From Nissolia schottii (Eukaryota > Streptophyta > Magnoliopsida > Fabales > Fabaceae), in the NCBI GenBank assembly GCA_003254905.1, contig QANU01102670.1:918879-982878 (forward strand): a stretch of 64,000 nt of DNA, in the 5' to 3' direction. A program made the position numbers and the translations under genes. Positions 1 through 14,200 of this stretch are shown piece after piece. The notes beneath the pieces are model-generated. The model was given only the letters and a program-made list of their open reading frames with translations. It was not told the DNA's origin and made no database searches. Positions within the stretch are counted from its first letter, which is position 1. Each line of letters opens with the position of its first letter.

Positions 1-701
1 AAAAAAAAAAAAAAAAACCTAATGTGCTTTACGAAGAAAACTTCAAATCAATCCTCAAAAGAGTTGTAGGACATTAATTTAACCCCTAAATTATTGGTGA
101 CCTTAATCTAATCTAGTCTCACATTTTGGGTTAAACTTATTACGTTATGAACTAAGAATATATTTTAGTCTATCAAAACGGATTTTTAACTCGTGAGGAG
201 CAATTTAAAGTTTTCCTCTAATTTTTTTTATAGGTAAAGTCTTGGCAATTTACTGTGCACAATCAAAAGCATGCAGTTTGTTATTTTTGGTCGACTAAAG
301 CATTATATTTGTTTCTAACCATACAGATATCATATAAAAGAATGCGAAAATAAGAGGAATAAATCTGAACTAAGACAGTTTAGAGGTAGTAGCATCCATA
401 AAAAACTTTCCACTATAACCCGATGAGAATAATTTAAAAGAAAAAAAAAAGTAAAAAAAAACTATTGTACGGAATTAGCACACTTAGTACCTACGTTAAA
501 ACATCACGATACGAGCATAATTTATGTAGAATACAACCCGCAGCACAAGGGCAGCAGCCACATTACGGTCTCTCTTTTAAAAGACCAAATAATGGTACAC
601 AAATTATTTGACCGGTGAAACTGCCTCTCGCCTCTCTGATTGGTCACTTTCCAAGCTCACATCATCATCAAGACCCTCAAAAACCGGGAGGTGATTAAAG
701 A
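1..701. other. 3' flank of the GIP1-like gene
   Basis: This AT-rich stretch begins with a 17-base A run at the window edge. It lies downstream of the stop codon of the minus-strand GIP1-like gene, so roughly 500-701 probably holds its 3' UTR. I see no other reading frame with family features here. Confidence 0.5.
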
Positions 702-3700
702 TTAGTAGCTGTTTTGCCATAGTTGTTGGGACTGCTTGGAAGGCTGGCTTTGAGAACCAGCAAGGGATGCTTCCCTAGGATTCTGCTGCTGCTGCTGCTG
801 CAACTGCAGCTGCTGCAGCTGCTGTTGGTGTTCAAGGGAAATGCCACCCTGAGAATGGTAGAAATTAGGGTATCCTCCAAGGGGTCCTCCAAAATGCTGT
901 GATGGTTGCTGCTGCTGCTGCTGCTGCTGCTGGCTTTGCCGGAATCCACCTTGTTGTTGGTGACTCTGTCCCTGGAAGTTGTAGTATGTGCTCGGAGGAA
1001 CTGCAGACATTGTTCGAGATCCATGCCCTTGTTGAACCCACATGGCAGAATTCTCATTCTGGCAAGGAAAAAAAAAAATGCGCACCTTTCACTTCAAGAT
1101 CAAATATGGGTTGCAATGATGATTGCAAATTGGCTCAATCCAAACAAAAACTTTAACACAGAAAATGAAAAAAAACTGTAGCAAAGTAAAGCATTTTTGA
1201 ATAATCTTTCTACCTGCTGCAGTGACATCATATGATTGTTGTCCTTATACTGGGAGTTTATAACATCGTCATATCCCATGGTTGTATTAGTAGGGGCAGA
1301 AGGTGGATTCAAAGGAAAATTTCCTCCAGGAATGCCGGTTGAACTACCAAAACCACCATATCCAGATGCAACAGGAGCAGATTGAGGCAAGCTGCTGACA
1401 GAAATGCTATTTTTATATTGTGGAAGCACGGCTGCCAGAGATTGGTGGTATGTGCTATTTCCAGCAAAAGCCTGCTGAAACGCTGATGGCATGTAGGTAT
1501 AGCTCTGGGGCATGAAGGGATAGCTAATCATATTAGCAAAATGTCCCAGGGGAAGAGTAGGTTGGGAGTAGGGATGCACAGCCAAGTGCTGAGGAAGTGC
1601 AGGTGCAGTGGTTACACTGGCAGGCAGTGCCTGTTGATTAGGTTGAGGTGTAGATATGCTGTTTGCTCGTAGAGCCTGCGTGTTGACAAAGAAACTTATC
1701 AGGAGACTGAATTCCTTTGTCCCCCCTCTTCCAAGTTCCAACACAAATTCAAGATACAAATATAACATTTAACTCTGAAATATAATAACACAATTTTTAA
1801 ACAAAAAAATGCACTTTTAAGAGGTGAATTAAGGGATGAATTAACAAATTTTAATCACAGACAAGCACATAATTCTAGTGTAATGATGTGAAATGAATAG
1901 AGTGGTCTAGTAGTACTAGCATAACTCCTCCGCAAGTCAAAGGACTACTTTGTGCATGTACGCATGGAGCCAAAAAAATCTTTATCCTGCCAGTACATCA
2001 CTAGCACATCACGTGCCATAGAAAAACAGCAGTGAAGAAATACTTGGATCAAATCAATGATCACTGGTTACAACGACAGGTTCTGTTTTATACATAAAAA
2101 TCCAACCTTATATAAAAGAAGAATAATACAAAGATAGTGGAGGACAGGAGATCCTCATTACAAAAAAAAAAAAAAAAAAAAAAAAAACTAGCAAAAGAAG
2201 ACATGCTCTTTCCAATCTCTAAGCATTTACAAAAGGGAAACCCCTCTATAAAGATCACGCACTTTGCACCTAGTAAAGGCTAATGGCTTAATCCTATCCT
2301 GCAAGATCTGCTTGTCGAATGTCTACTATTTTAAAGATACAAGAGTTATGCTCAATCCAAATACACTTGAAGACATGGGGAGAAAACAGACAACAGACAA
2401 CACCAAGGTTGAACTACAACAATACCGGCGAGAAATTTTTTTGCTTATTAAATAGATACAGGTATCATTCATGCTTATTAAAGAATTTATTGATTTACTA
2501 TTGCAGTCCTTAAATATAACAAAAGCATAAATTATTAATACCAGTATCCTTTTTTGAGCTAAGGATAATCAAATACTGAGCCATAATAATAGATTTTATT
2601 AATATAATCAACCTCTTTCAAAAGACTCTCTAAAGAGGAAAAAAAGCTAGAAATGCACCTCTGACATGGTTATAGTGGGTCCACCAATTGACGAAGCAAT
2701 GTTGCTATACTTTGCAGGCATTGATTGTGTTGCAGGGAAGGGTGAGTATGGGATATCATCCCTAGCAGTTTGCACTGTTGAAGCTAACAGAGAACTGGGC
2801 AAAGAATTTGTGTATCCCTGCTATAAAAACAACACTAAAAGTTAGATGTGGATAGCAGAATTGATAGATATATTGATATTAGAAGATAAAAGACAGAAGC
2901 TGCTGCAATTTCAGTTATTATCATTACATCAAAGAAACAATCAGCATCATAGTATAGTTTTGGGGGAAAAATATATTACATTACAATAATTGCAGGATGT
3001 TATAAGTTATTTACGAAGCAAATGAGTGAAATTCATATTTTACATATCACTCAACTACTTGCGTGCTAAAAAAAAGCTCAGTCATCGGCTCAGCAATAAG
3101 AATAAATATCCAAGAGTAGGCAATTATATGTCCAAATTCCCAATAATTGAATATTAATATAAAACGCATCCTTCAAAATCCAAAGTAATTTTTATAATTA
3201 AGCCACTAAGCACTAACCAACTACCAAGCTTTTCTGTGAGCATAAGCATGATATACTCTTTAAGGAACACAATTGCATAGAACCAACCATCCGCAGGTTT
3301 TAAAAACATAAGATCTCTAATTATTCTAGAACCAACTCTAATTCATTCAAGGCCCAGCATTGAGACATTTGTACAGTACATATCCAAAAATCTATCAACT
3401 CTATGCATTACCATTACACTAGAGAAAGGAGACAGGTTCTGCATCTGCGAGCTGGTCTGTGTATGAGGAAATGTAACATCTGGCTGTTGGGCATTTTCAT
3501 AATTAAACTCATGTGAAGATGAATGAAAGGAGTATTGATTTTCCTGAGCAGTTTCAGGGGGTTCAGATTTCAAAGCCTCTGGCTGTGAATTGGAAGAATG
3601 TTCGTAAGTCCCGGCATCTGCAACAGTTCTGTGAACTAAATTTCCATCTGAGGCAGTAGCAAGATGTTCATCTCCATAATAGTCAGGATTTCTGCAAGAA

Positions 3701-6700
3701 AAAGATATTAAAGTAAATAAACTACAAATGACCAGAATATTGCAGCAAAGCATACTATTATCTAAGCACATGCCTAGCATCTGCAGATCCAATTGCTGAA
3801 ACATCTATTGCTCCAGAAGTATCCTCCAAGTTACTTTCCAAAGGCTGAGATGAATATGGCCCAGAGCCATAAAGGGCAGTAGCATTATTTCCAGATCCAA
3901 AACTTCCAAAGCTTAGACTAAAGCATTCTGGAGTATGTAGTTGTAGGTGATTTGGAATTACAACAAGAGGATTGTCCTCCTCTTGTTCTTCCTCTTGATC
4001 GTCCTTGTGCAAATTGAGCTGCTCTAAGTTTGTGGCCACTGATGAAACACTATCTTCAGCTGAAAGGTAAGATGTAAAATGTTCCAACTTAGAGACCAAA
4101 TGGAGGAAGGCACATATCTAATGTGGTCATAAATTCCAAATAGTAGGGCAAAAATTCCTTCCAAACCATCAGAGAGGCAATACAAATACACTAAACTATT
4201 GACATGTTTGGAAGGTGAGAAACAAAACAAAATAAACCAATAATACTGATGTTGAAGGACCAAATCCCAGAAAACAAACATAACATGAAAATTGAGGAGT
4301 ACAGAGTTAATAATTTTTTTTGGTAAAAAAAATGTTCAATTAGAAAAAATAAAGAACACGAGACTTGTAAAAGCATAAGCATCATAGTCACCTTCATTAT
4401 TATCAAAAGGATGCCGGTGAGGTTGGAAGGAATTCATGTCCGTGTACAAGCTACCATCAAAAGCAGGTGCACTTTCAGGATTATCCTCAGATATAGCAGA
4501 TATGGAAGCAGATCCAACATTGTCTGGATTCTCCACTGGACCATCTGCAGTTACACATTCATTTACATGGGTCTTCAGTTGCTGATTAGCTTCACCAAAG
4601 TTAGAAGAGTTTGTATTGCACTCGGAATTTGCATGGGCGTCAACGGCAGATGATACAGAAACAGCAGGTAGTTGCTCAATAGAATGCCATTCATCATTCT
4701 GTTGAACGTTTTGGTTAATAGCAAAGCCTTGATCATTGTTTGTCTCTGACACATTGGAACCATGACCTTGCAATGAATGCAAATTGTGATATGAAGATGC
4801 TGGTGGTGCATATACATTCTGTTGATTGCCACTGTGGATAGAAGAGTTCGGCATGGATGCCTTGGCCTGTGGCCTACCCATCTTGACAATATCAGCCATT
4901 GATACTTGACCTGGGTTCCCCGTCCATGCAGATTGAAATCCACCATGTTGTGAAGATGAAGACAGTCCATCACGAACACCGACAGAATCACTGCAACAGT
5001 TTTGAACATTCGTGAGAGAAAGGAACTAAATCTTGGTTATATTTTGATAGAGTTTGGCATTCAAGTGCTTTCAGGACCAATTTCAAAGAAAAGCCACATC
5101 GTAGTCCTCTAAAGGTAAATCACGTAACTTTTTATTATTGAATAGTGAAACCAATACCCAGTGGGGGTGCCAATTCTAAGGCAGTAGAATGGATGAAATA
5201 TAAGAACAAAGTTCTGAAACAAGACAGAATGGTAGAGAACCTAGCCTAGGAATAAAGGATCCCTTTACCCGCCTAGTCCTACTTACATAATTGCCTAACT
5301 AATGCTGAGCACCCTAGATATGAGATATTATCCTAAACTAGGGAAACAATTTTAGTGTCTCACCTAATCAATCTAACATATTATAAAGTGTTGCCTAATT
5401 CTACTCCAAATCAATCTCATTTATCTCCTGCCTAATCATACTTATTTCCCTCTTCAATCCTTCTTTCCTTATTTTAGCCAATCCTTATTTCTCCTTTTGT
5501 CGTAGCCACTGCCCCCCCCCCCAATCTTTCTCTTGGTATACTCTTCGTATTTGGGCTAATTAGGTTTACTCTGGGCGGAGTCTCTATCAGTCCCATTTGG
5601 TGTCATTGACCACCTTCATGACAAATTGGTCATTCAACAATAATTAATGTCATTAGTTTTATTCTAATTCAGTGTCATTGACCACATAGAGGGCAACAAT
5701 GTGATGTTGAGGGATTAATTTAATGCTGCATATTTGGAAAACCAGTTCATGCCACAACTGTCATAAAATGGCTAAAAAAAAAAGACACACGTAACAAAAT
5801 ACTTAATCGGATATCAAACTAAAAGTGCCTTTGCCCATTAACGCTTGAACTGACCATTAAATGAACATAACAAATTTCTTTATAATAATAATAATAATAA
5901 CTGTGCCTAACTTATAAGCACATCATAACCATAAGATTTTCTTTAATTTTACTGAACTTGAATTGCATAAAAGATTTTTTTCCACATGTATACTTATGTA
6001 TATGAAGGAAAAGATACATCATACCTGTAGGATGGCAAGTGCCTGTTTAAGTTATTCTCCAAAACGCTAGATGCATAAGAAGCAGAGCCTCCATAAGCGG
6101 GTGTTCCATTTTCCTTTTTGATTACAGGTTTTCCCTGCAGGAGACCAGAATCTGACCTCCGAAAAAGTAAAATATATAAAATAAATAAACAAGAATGATG
6201 TATAAGGTAAATTTCATCAAGTCCACATCAACATCAGAGCAAAATCACCATACCGCTGAATTGGTGGTTTGATGCACCACGGCCAACATATCGGTCTGTG
6301 CCAGCCCTAGCACCACCGCCGCGGCTGGAGGTATTACTTGTCCCACGAGGCCTGGAATCCGTAGTGTCCTTGCTCTGATTTTAAAAACAAAAAAGGATTG
6401 TAAAAAATAAGAGGGTACATAAACCAAATTCAACTCTCATTATTTCATATATATGCATCTACAGAATATTCAGTTACTGTGCATTTATGGACCTAGCCAC
6501 CTGTACATATTTAAAATCATACCAAAATAAAAACCACACGAGATGCAGCGGGTGAAGCAAAGCTCAGAGAAAAGGGATTGCAAAACAAAACTCAGAAAGA
6601 GGGAGGAGGGGGACAATTGTAAAGTGTAGGGTTTTTGGCGCATAAAACGCACCTCTTTTTTCTTCTCGCGTTTGCTCTTGACCTCGTGAAAAGGATCTGC

Positions 6701-6782
6701 ACAAATAAAAAGGAAGTAAAACAACAAGTACGAAGCATTCAGCAACAACTACTCACTAAAAAGCTCACTCGACTCCAGTAAC

Positions 6783-6813
<31 letters not shown>

Positions 6814-7004
6814 CCTTGAGAGAGGAGGCGACTAACAGCTTCGTTAGGGTCCATGTTACAGTCCTTGAGAGCAGCGTAGATCTCGTTGTCAGGTATGTTG
6901 CTAACTATCTCCTTCAAGCTCTGAACCATCTTCCGACACCCCGTCGGTATCCCCGACGGCAACCCCTTCCCTCCATTGTTCTGGCCGCCGCCCTTGCCAC
7001 TCAT
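702..7004 (-). CDS. GBF-interacting protein 1-like (DUF1296) protein, 875 aa
   Basis: Ten coding exons (minus strand, 5' to 3'): 7004-6815, 6696-6653, 6374-6254, 6151-6025, 4990-4392, 4059-3774, 3691-3412, 2820-2659, 1675-1214, 1058-702. They sum to 2628 nt. Residues about 12-72 are the DUF1296 domain (IPTGCRKMVQSLKEI, DPNEAVSRLL, DPFHEVKSKREKKKE), a small UBA-like helical module typical of the family. The rest is low-complexity: Gly/Arg-rich near 80-115, Ser/Asn/Gln-rich in the middle, conserved stretches such as DDIPYSPFPATQSMPAKYS, and a Gln-rich C-terminus with a Q9 run near residue 800. Family knowledge: Arabidopsis GIP1 binds G-box factors (GBF3) and enhances their DNA binding; nuclear or cytoplasmic action is inferred. 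The intron between exons 6 and 7 uses a GC donor. A 26-base A run sits in the intron near 2162-2187. The start is the only ATG giving the domain. Confidence 0.9.
3772..3773 (-). other. GC splice donor of GIP1-like intron 6
   Basis: On the minus strand exon 6 ends CTAG followed by GCATGT, and exon 7 opens after TTGCAG at 3692. Joining there restores an uninterrupted frame (SADAR then NPDYYGDEH). No GT nearby keeps both the frame and the family sequence. Confidence 0.75.
6780..6812. repeat. (GA)n microsatellite beside exon 1 donor
   Basis: A GA/CT dinucleotide run lies in intron 1 of the GIP1-like gene and touches its 5' splice site. On the transcribed strand the intron begins GTCTCTCTC. Length variation here would change the first bases of the intron only beyond the donor. 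Confidence 0.85.
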
Positions 7005-7260
7005 CCTCTCTAAATCTTTCTCACTTATCTCCCTCTCAGATCTGCCACCGCCACTGCCCTCGCCGGGCTTCTCTCTTCTCCGCTAGGGTTCCGCCGCAAC
7101 AACGAGAACAAAACGAAGGAGAAGAAGAAGAAGAAGAAGAAAAGGATGTAAATATGGAAGCGAGATATATATGTATGTATGCTTCTCTCTTTCTCTCGAT
7201 TTGCACCGAAATAGAAACTATGTGAAAACAAAAACCCTTTCCTGCTCTTTGCCCTCTTCT
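7005..7260 (-). promoter_or_regulatory. 5' UTR and core promoter zone of the GIP1-like gene
   Basis: This segment upstream of the minus-strand start is CT-rich on the coding strand, with a GAA/TTC trinucleotide run near 7118-7140. That is typical of plant leaders. The transcription start cannot be placed from sequence alone. Confidence 0.45.
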
Positions 7261-10200
7261 TTCTCTGCCTTATGATTTTCTTTTTTTAAAAACAAAAAAA
7301 TAATTAGGGTTTCTTCTGTTTGAATAATTATGTTTGTTTATATATCAAATATCAAATATCAAATATCAAATATCAAATTTTGAATAATTTTCAATAAATA
7401 TCAAAATCAATCACGTTTAGTAACGTAATAAAACATATATGTGGTGTGATCACTTTTCAATTCACGCCATTGATCAATAGATTAATACATTTGGTATGGT
7501 ATCCATCATTTATCAATATATTATTATTATTTTATTATTATTATTATTATTATTATTTTTAAAACCACAATATGTGGCCAGTCATTATTTCTCTCTCTCT
7601 CTCTCTTTTGGATTCTCTTGCTATTTTTTTTAGTTCAAAAACAAAGCTTTTCTTGCTATTTTGTTAGTGAGCTATCTTTGATATTTTTCTCAAATTATGT
7701 AAGCTTTAGTTGCAAAAAGGGGTATATGTGTAAAGTTGCCCATGAAATTGGTATGTAAAGATATTAGATATATTCCATTCTTACAGCAGAAAAAAACTTA
7801 ATCCATTTACAAATATTATTGTCAAAAATAGATTATACTATTCTAAAGTAAGGTTATATATCACAAAATTAATAAAATGAGGAGTAAATGATTTTAAATT
7901 ATTTACTAAATTATATATATTTTTTTATTATTGGCAAAAGGCTTTAAACTCAAAGCATGAGACACTTACCAACCCTCGACTGACAAAGGCATATGCTTTA
8001 TTAGTTAAATGGGCGATAACATACACTTCTATTGAAGAGACAAACTCACCTTAAGAACAAAAACTTTTAAAATTTTATTTAAAGACATTAATTTATTTAT
8101 CTTTTTAATTTCTCGTGAAATTCATAGAGTAGTTACTAACACAATTGTAAGCATCTAATTAGATATGGCACAGAGATCACACAACATTTGAGAGAAAATC
8201 TCATACTTGAGGGTTTCAGTATATTAAAATGTGCTACATACTTAGGGCATTATAATTTTTTAATTTTGGGATTGGGAAAAAAGATAAAGATCATTCATTT
8301 TCCTTAATACTGAGAATTCGGGAGTGACATTTGCCAGTTTAATAGGATTAAGTAGCAACAAAGTACAATTAATACGATGTGAGCAAGATTTTAACACCCA
8401 ACAATTTGCAAGTAATTTTGTAAACACTTTTAAATGGGATGAGCAATATCAAAATCACATCAACTTTTGAATGATAATTAAAAAACAAAAAAGACCCAAC
8501 CAAGATTGGTTCACCGAAACAGATGCCTTCCTCCACCATTTGTAGGGACCCTAGCTTATCAATTCTATATGCATTTTTATTTTCAACAAACATTTTTATA
8601 GAGCTTTTATTGAAAATTTGGGTAATAAAAGTAGGAATAAAAAACACCCGAAAATTTGGTAGTTAAACCAAAATGAATACGTATTCACATTTTACTTTCA
8701 ACACACACAGAAAAAGTGGATAAGGATAGTGTGTAGGTTTGGTACTTTGCTCATTGAATAATCGAAAGTAGGTCACAACTATTAATCATAAGAGCCATGC
8801 GAATATATCCATTACAAAAGTGGAACCCACAAGAATGTATTAAACAATGAGGAAAAACAATAATGATCGACACTTGCTATTAAACACGTATACTTGACTA
8901 ATTTGTTGAAAGCATATGAACTATGAAGAAACTCTCTTCCTTTATTTATTTCGCTTTCTCTACCTATTTTTGGATCGTGAATTTTGAGTCTTACATGAAT
9001 AGATTCTCTTATGGGTGATTGGTGGGTCAGATTCGCCTGACCTATCACTTATATTGAGTTGAATGTCGGATTTAACTTGTCAAAATTGAATCGATTCATT
9101 GATTTTTAATTTATTTTATTATTTTTATTATTTTATATATATTAAAAATAATTTTTTCTTTTTGTTATTAGATTTTTTTTTAGTCTAAAATCATTTTATG
9201 ATCAAAACATAATATATATTTTTATTTTAAAAAATGACTTTTTATTTTTTTTTAAAATGGCGGGTCACCCGCTGACCCAACCCAAACAGGTCACAAGTCA
9301 AGCAAATACCCATTTTAAAAAATTTAACCCGATTCAACTTACTAAAATCACGTTGAGTCCCAATCCGACCCGATTCATGTTCACCACTAAATTCTCTCAT
9401 CTTTGTTTATTTATGTAATATTTTTACTATTAATTTTCTTATATTATGTCATATGTAAAAAAATTACACGTACTATTATAATAGGGTGATGTGAAAATCA
9501 ACTTAAGCCAATTCGTTGTGACTACTGCAATGATCTGCCACGTTATGACAATGAAATAAGTTTGGGAAATTGTATATTATAGTTGTCAATTGTCAATCTT
9601 ATGGTGATTGGAATATGTTCAAAACGTCCTCTTAAACCTAAAAATATATATCATACATATATTTTATATTTATATACATAAAATTTATATTTTAATATTT
9701 ATAATATTTGTGCACTTAATTAAATATTATTAAGAATATCATCTACAAGTTTGTAATTGTACACTCTTGGGAATAAAGTTTATGCATTATTACGTATAAT
9801 GTTTGTGCATTTTTTTAAATAAAGTTCAGATTATAAAATACTCTGATAATTTTGTAATAATTGTGCATTTTTAAATAAAGTTCAAATTATATATAACTCT
9901 GAATTATAGATCTATAATGTAATACAAATAAAATTTGTGCATGAATACACATAAAATTTGTGTTTTAACGCCTGTAATATTTGTGCTTTAACACATTTAA
10001 ACGTCTAATAATCATTAATTATTTAATTTAAATATTATATATATGAGTATATAAAATTAAATATACAAATAACATTTTTAACGTTGAAAGAATGAAAGGT
10101 GATATGCATAATTTTGATTGGTTTCCACGATTTTCGAAAGCGCGTTGTAAAATAACCCACAAACAGGAATCCGAAAATGTTCCTTGCCTTAAAAAGATGG

Positions 10201-11207
10201 TGCATTTATCCATTATTTATATATCTTTTGTCTATTATATCCCATTATCCCGTAACTCACTTGTCTAGTTGCGATGATGAGATCATGACACAAGTACAAA
10301 CTTGACATGGGTCGTTTTAATTATTTATCTATTTTTCTTAAAAAAAAGTAAAAATAAAAAAAAGAAAGAAAAGAAAAGAGAGGAAGATGTATGTTAGGGT
10401 GAATGGTGACACAAATGGTGCCAGCAAGGCTAGCAATTCAACTACATACTGTTAATTTAAAATTTGTATGTTAATGAAATTGCTTTGTGAAGGGAAGTCT
10501 TTTTTAATGTCCACATATACTCAAGGACCAAATATTCTGAAAGATCTGCTAGATCATTTTAGCGAAGGTAATTAGGGCAAGTGCGAAAAGAAAATTATCA
10601 ATTCAACATCATTTTTCATCAGTGTACCAAAAACAAAATCATTATCCATCTTTTTTTAAATTTCAACATTATTCATTCATCATGTAACAAATTAGTAGGC
10701 CCGCACATCTTTTTAATTTTGTTCTTGCATTTATATTCATACTCTACTACAAGTGGGACAGATTAATATAGTTTACGGTGATCGAACCTTCCGACATAGG
10801 TTTTGTCATCTCCAAGTCTCAAACCCGAGACTCTTTAGAAAGGGGATGAGCTTCCCTACCACTCAACCTAACTTGTATTAGTACCACACGCCTTCTTACT
10901 ACCTATTTGATAATTTTTGCAATGTTGAACACCTTTCACAAAAATGATGATTAAACCATAAATAAAGAGTTTACTTTCTATCCACTAACAATGTAACTGT
11001 CATCCAATTAGATCTTTCGATATGCATGACTTTTAGAGAAGTGAGAGACAATGTCAACCAAACATGCTAATGTAGCAAGATTTGATTGGTTGATAATGTA
11101 AAATAAATAAAGTCATTAATAATATTTCTAATTGTTGAAAAAGGCTAATCCCTGAAAAAAGGGGGGGAAATGTTTTTAGACACATCATACTCAATTATAT
11201 GCATTCA
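7261..11207. other. AT-rich intergenic spacer
   Basis: About 3.9 kb without a supported gene. It holds a short heptamer repeat (ATCAAAT units, about 7345-7380), an (ATT)n run near 7520-7558, a CT run near 7591-7606, and a stretch at 9040-9390 with CCGACCC/GGGTCA-type motifs of the kind common in old plant repeats. Between 9800 and 10000 the phrase TTTGTGCAT recurs several times. Short frames in it have no recognisable domain. The SINE-like fragment at 10770-10880 is listed separately. Confidence 0.6.
10770..10880 (-). repeat. tRNA-derived SINE-like fragment
   Basis: On the minus strand an A-box-like GTTGAGTGGTAGGGAAG is followed about 35 bases later by a B-box-like GGGTTTGAGAC. This is the internal RNA polymerase III promoter layout of tRNA-derived SINEs. 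No clear poly-A tail or target-site duplication was found, so the call is tentative. Confidence 0.4.
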
Positions 11208-14200
11208 TTAGGGACATGGATTAGGAAACCTTGAATGAATCTTGTTAATTTCTTCAATTACTTCGGATGTGAGCTCAATTTTGCATGCATTCAGAACCTC
11301 CTTCAGTTGCCACGATTTGGTAGCCCCAAAAATGGCACTAGCAACAAGGGGATGCCGCAAAACAAAGGCTGCGCGAAACAAAAAAGTACATAAAAAATAA
11401 TGAAAAGAAAAATCAAAGAGGAAATATGAGCTACAACATGTAAATTAAACAATGATCAGTAACCTATAATGGATGAGCTTAAGGACTGCAATCAATAGCA
11501 AGCACAATGGAATTTTCAGGAAAAGGAAAGGTATATGTGAAAATCTTATCAAACCTATTGCAAGAGATACAGGATGAAGTCCATATGTTTTTGCAATATT
11601 AAGGTATTCCTGCAAAATGGGAAAGATATGGAGATTATAATTAGCCTACAGAATAACTACTTAGGCATAAGAGATTCTAATAAAAAATAAGTCAACCCCC
11701 CATTATAAGCAATTGTCCAAGTTCAACGGCTATCAATTGAAATTAAACAATATTCCTCATTCAAACAGCATCAGATTCTCTTGAAAACAAGAAAAATTCC
11801 GAAACACTAATCAAAGACATGCGAAAATGCTCTTCATGCTGGTAAGCAACATGTGAAATTCCAATTAGCATAGCAAAAGTACTAAGGGGATCCACTTACC
11901 CCTGCAGCCACCTTTATAATTTTGTTGGACAAGTTATATCTAGATTCACCTTCTGAATACTTCCCTGTCAGTGACAATTTACAACAACAGTATCAGTTAG
12001 ATAAACTAATACATACCAGTTAAATATCTTACCTTTTCCCCTTTCTCCCTTTATGTTAGGAAGGATGGTATGAGGTGAAAATATTTCAGAAAAAAAAATT
12101 TATAACTTGAAATATGTTTCAAATACCTTTAAAAAGATTTAACCGGGCGTCTGTTGGACCACCACCCGGGGAAAAATATTTTCCTGTAAGTATACCCATT
12201 GCCAAGGGACTGTAGGCCAACAAGCTAATACTGAAAAGACAGAACAATGAGGCTTCAAGTCTTCAACTAAAAATGCAAGAAAATTATTTTGATTAACTAA
12301 TTACAGTACATATGTAGTAGAAGTTAGAATTTTCCATGCACTAAGCTTTCGTTGCTCCATCTGTCTGAAGAAAATTGAACTTTACTAGGGCTACTACTAA
12401 AGCTGATCTAAATAATATAAATCTGATTGCTTATGTAATCTATTATGCCTTTTTTGATTGCCACCAAGAAGATTGCTCATCATTTCATGTCGATTTAGTC
12501 TAGTAGTAACTTATCAGAATATATTGTAGCAAGAGCTAGCCATCTTTTATACACCAAAATATCAAGTAATATCTAACTTATATAGTAATTAATATTGAAT
12601 ACCTCTCCTGATGGCAGCACTCAGCCAATGCAGAATCAAAAGTTCTACATAGCAGGTTATATGAATTCTGTCACTAAACAGAAGAAAATTAGCATAAGAA
12701 GTAAACTTCCATAGAGGGATTTTCAGGGCTGAGGGCGATAAAGATAAAACAAAAGATATGGGAGTGAAAAAACCTGCAGAGATACTATCTTCGGGTAGCA
12801 AGGATGTTTTTCAGCAACCTGAATAAACTTCATCATGCCGTAAGGAGTTTCATTACTAAGACCAACATATCTGATCTGCAAAAGAAAACGTACTCATTTT
12901 CATAATCATGATTCAGTAACTATATATTGAAAGGTTGACAACTGAAACTGCTTGATAATACCACTTACCTTCCCAGCTTTCACAGTGCTGCTGAGTGCTT
13001 CAAGTTGTTCATCTATACCAATTGAAGGGTATTGCCGGACTGGGTCATACTCAGTTTCTCCAAACATTGGAACGTAGCTACAAGGATTGGTGTAACATTT
13101 AGAGAGTTAAGATCTATATATGTTCATATATCGAAAAGAAAAATTGAAAACTGGCCGACATGCAATATTCAAAATCACCAAAAATTTAAGCCAAGATAAA
13201 CATACAAACCGATCAGGCCAATGAATTTGATAAAGATCAATATGATCCATTTGCATCCGCAACAAACTGCGTAAGTTCAATAAAAAAAGTTGTCAGAATA
13301 TAATACCAGACACAGAGAATCATGAGATGCTACCTTGACACTATATTATCTCTCTTCCAAACAGAACACTCTTCCCCTCCAACTACTTAACTCTGCATAC
13401 CATCCGGCCAGTTACATAATTCCATTCAAAGATATAAACAATTATTTATAACTAGAAAGTTCAGTGTCTAGACCAAACAAGAACGTGAACTAAGAAAGAG
13501 AGCAACCAACCTATTATCTATAGCTTCAATAATATTGCTGGCATCCAAACAATTGGGACCACCTCTAATCCAAGTCATCTGCCCAGATGGTCCAGCAACC
13601 TGTGCAAGGTTAATAGTACCCATGTGAATTGTGAATCTGCGATAAACATTAATGCTAAGATAACCAGTTACAGAAAATAAGTCATCAGATAATACAACAT
13701 ACATGTAATTAAAATCAGCAAAGTTTACTTGGAAAACAGAAAAAGCAGCAATATGCTAGTGAGTGGGCATTTAACTATCAGTCTCAAATCAAAAGTCACA
13801 TTACATGGAATATCTCTTCCGCAATATGAAGAAAGCTCATATTCTAATCATAAAATTTGTATCTCCACTCACATCAGCACATGTGACAAGACTAATGAAT
13901 TGGCCTAAACAATATGGAGATCTTGAAACAATCAGATGGGGCCAGAAACACAACTTTGGAACAATAGGCCTTTTAAAAATCTGACCACACTCACTAAACA
14001 ACATGATGAGTCATTCATAGTTCAAACTTGTACCAACACAAGGACTAACTTGTAATCCCTTTACACTAGCTTCAAAGAATTAAATGAGACTTAGGCGGTT
14101 AGGCCAAAAAGGAAAGCTCAAGGCAAGCATTAGGTTTAACTATAAACGTACTAATGCTCATACTCTTCATTTCATAGGGTGGTCTCTAAATAAGGAACTA

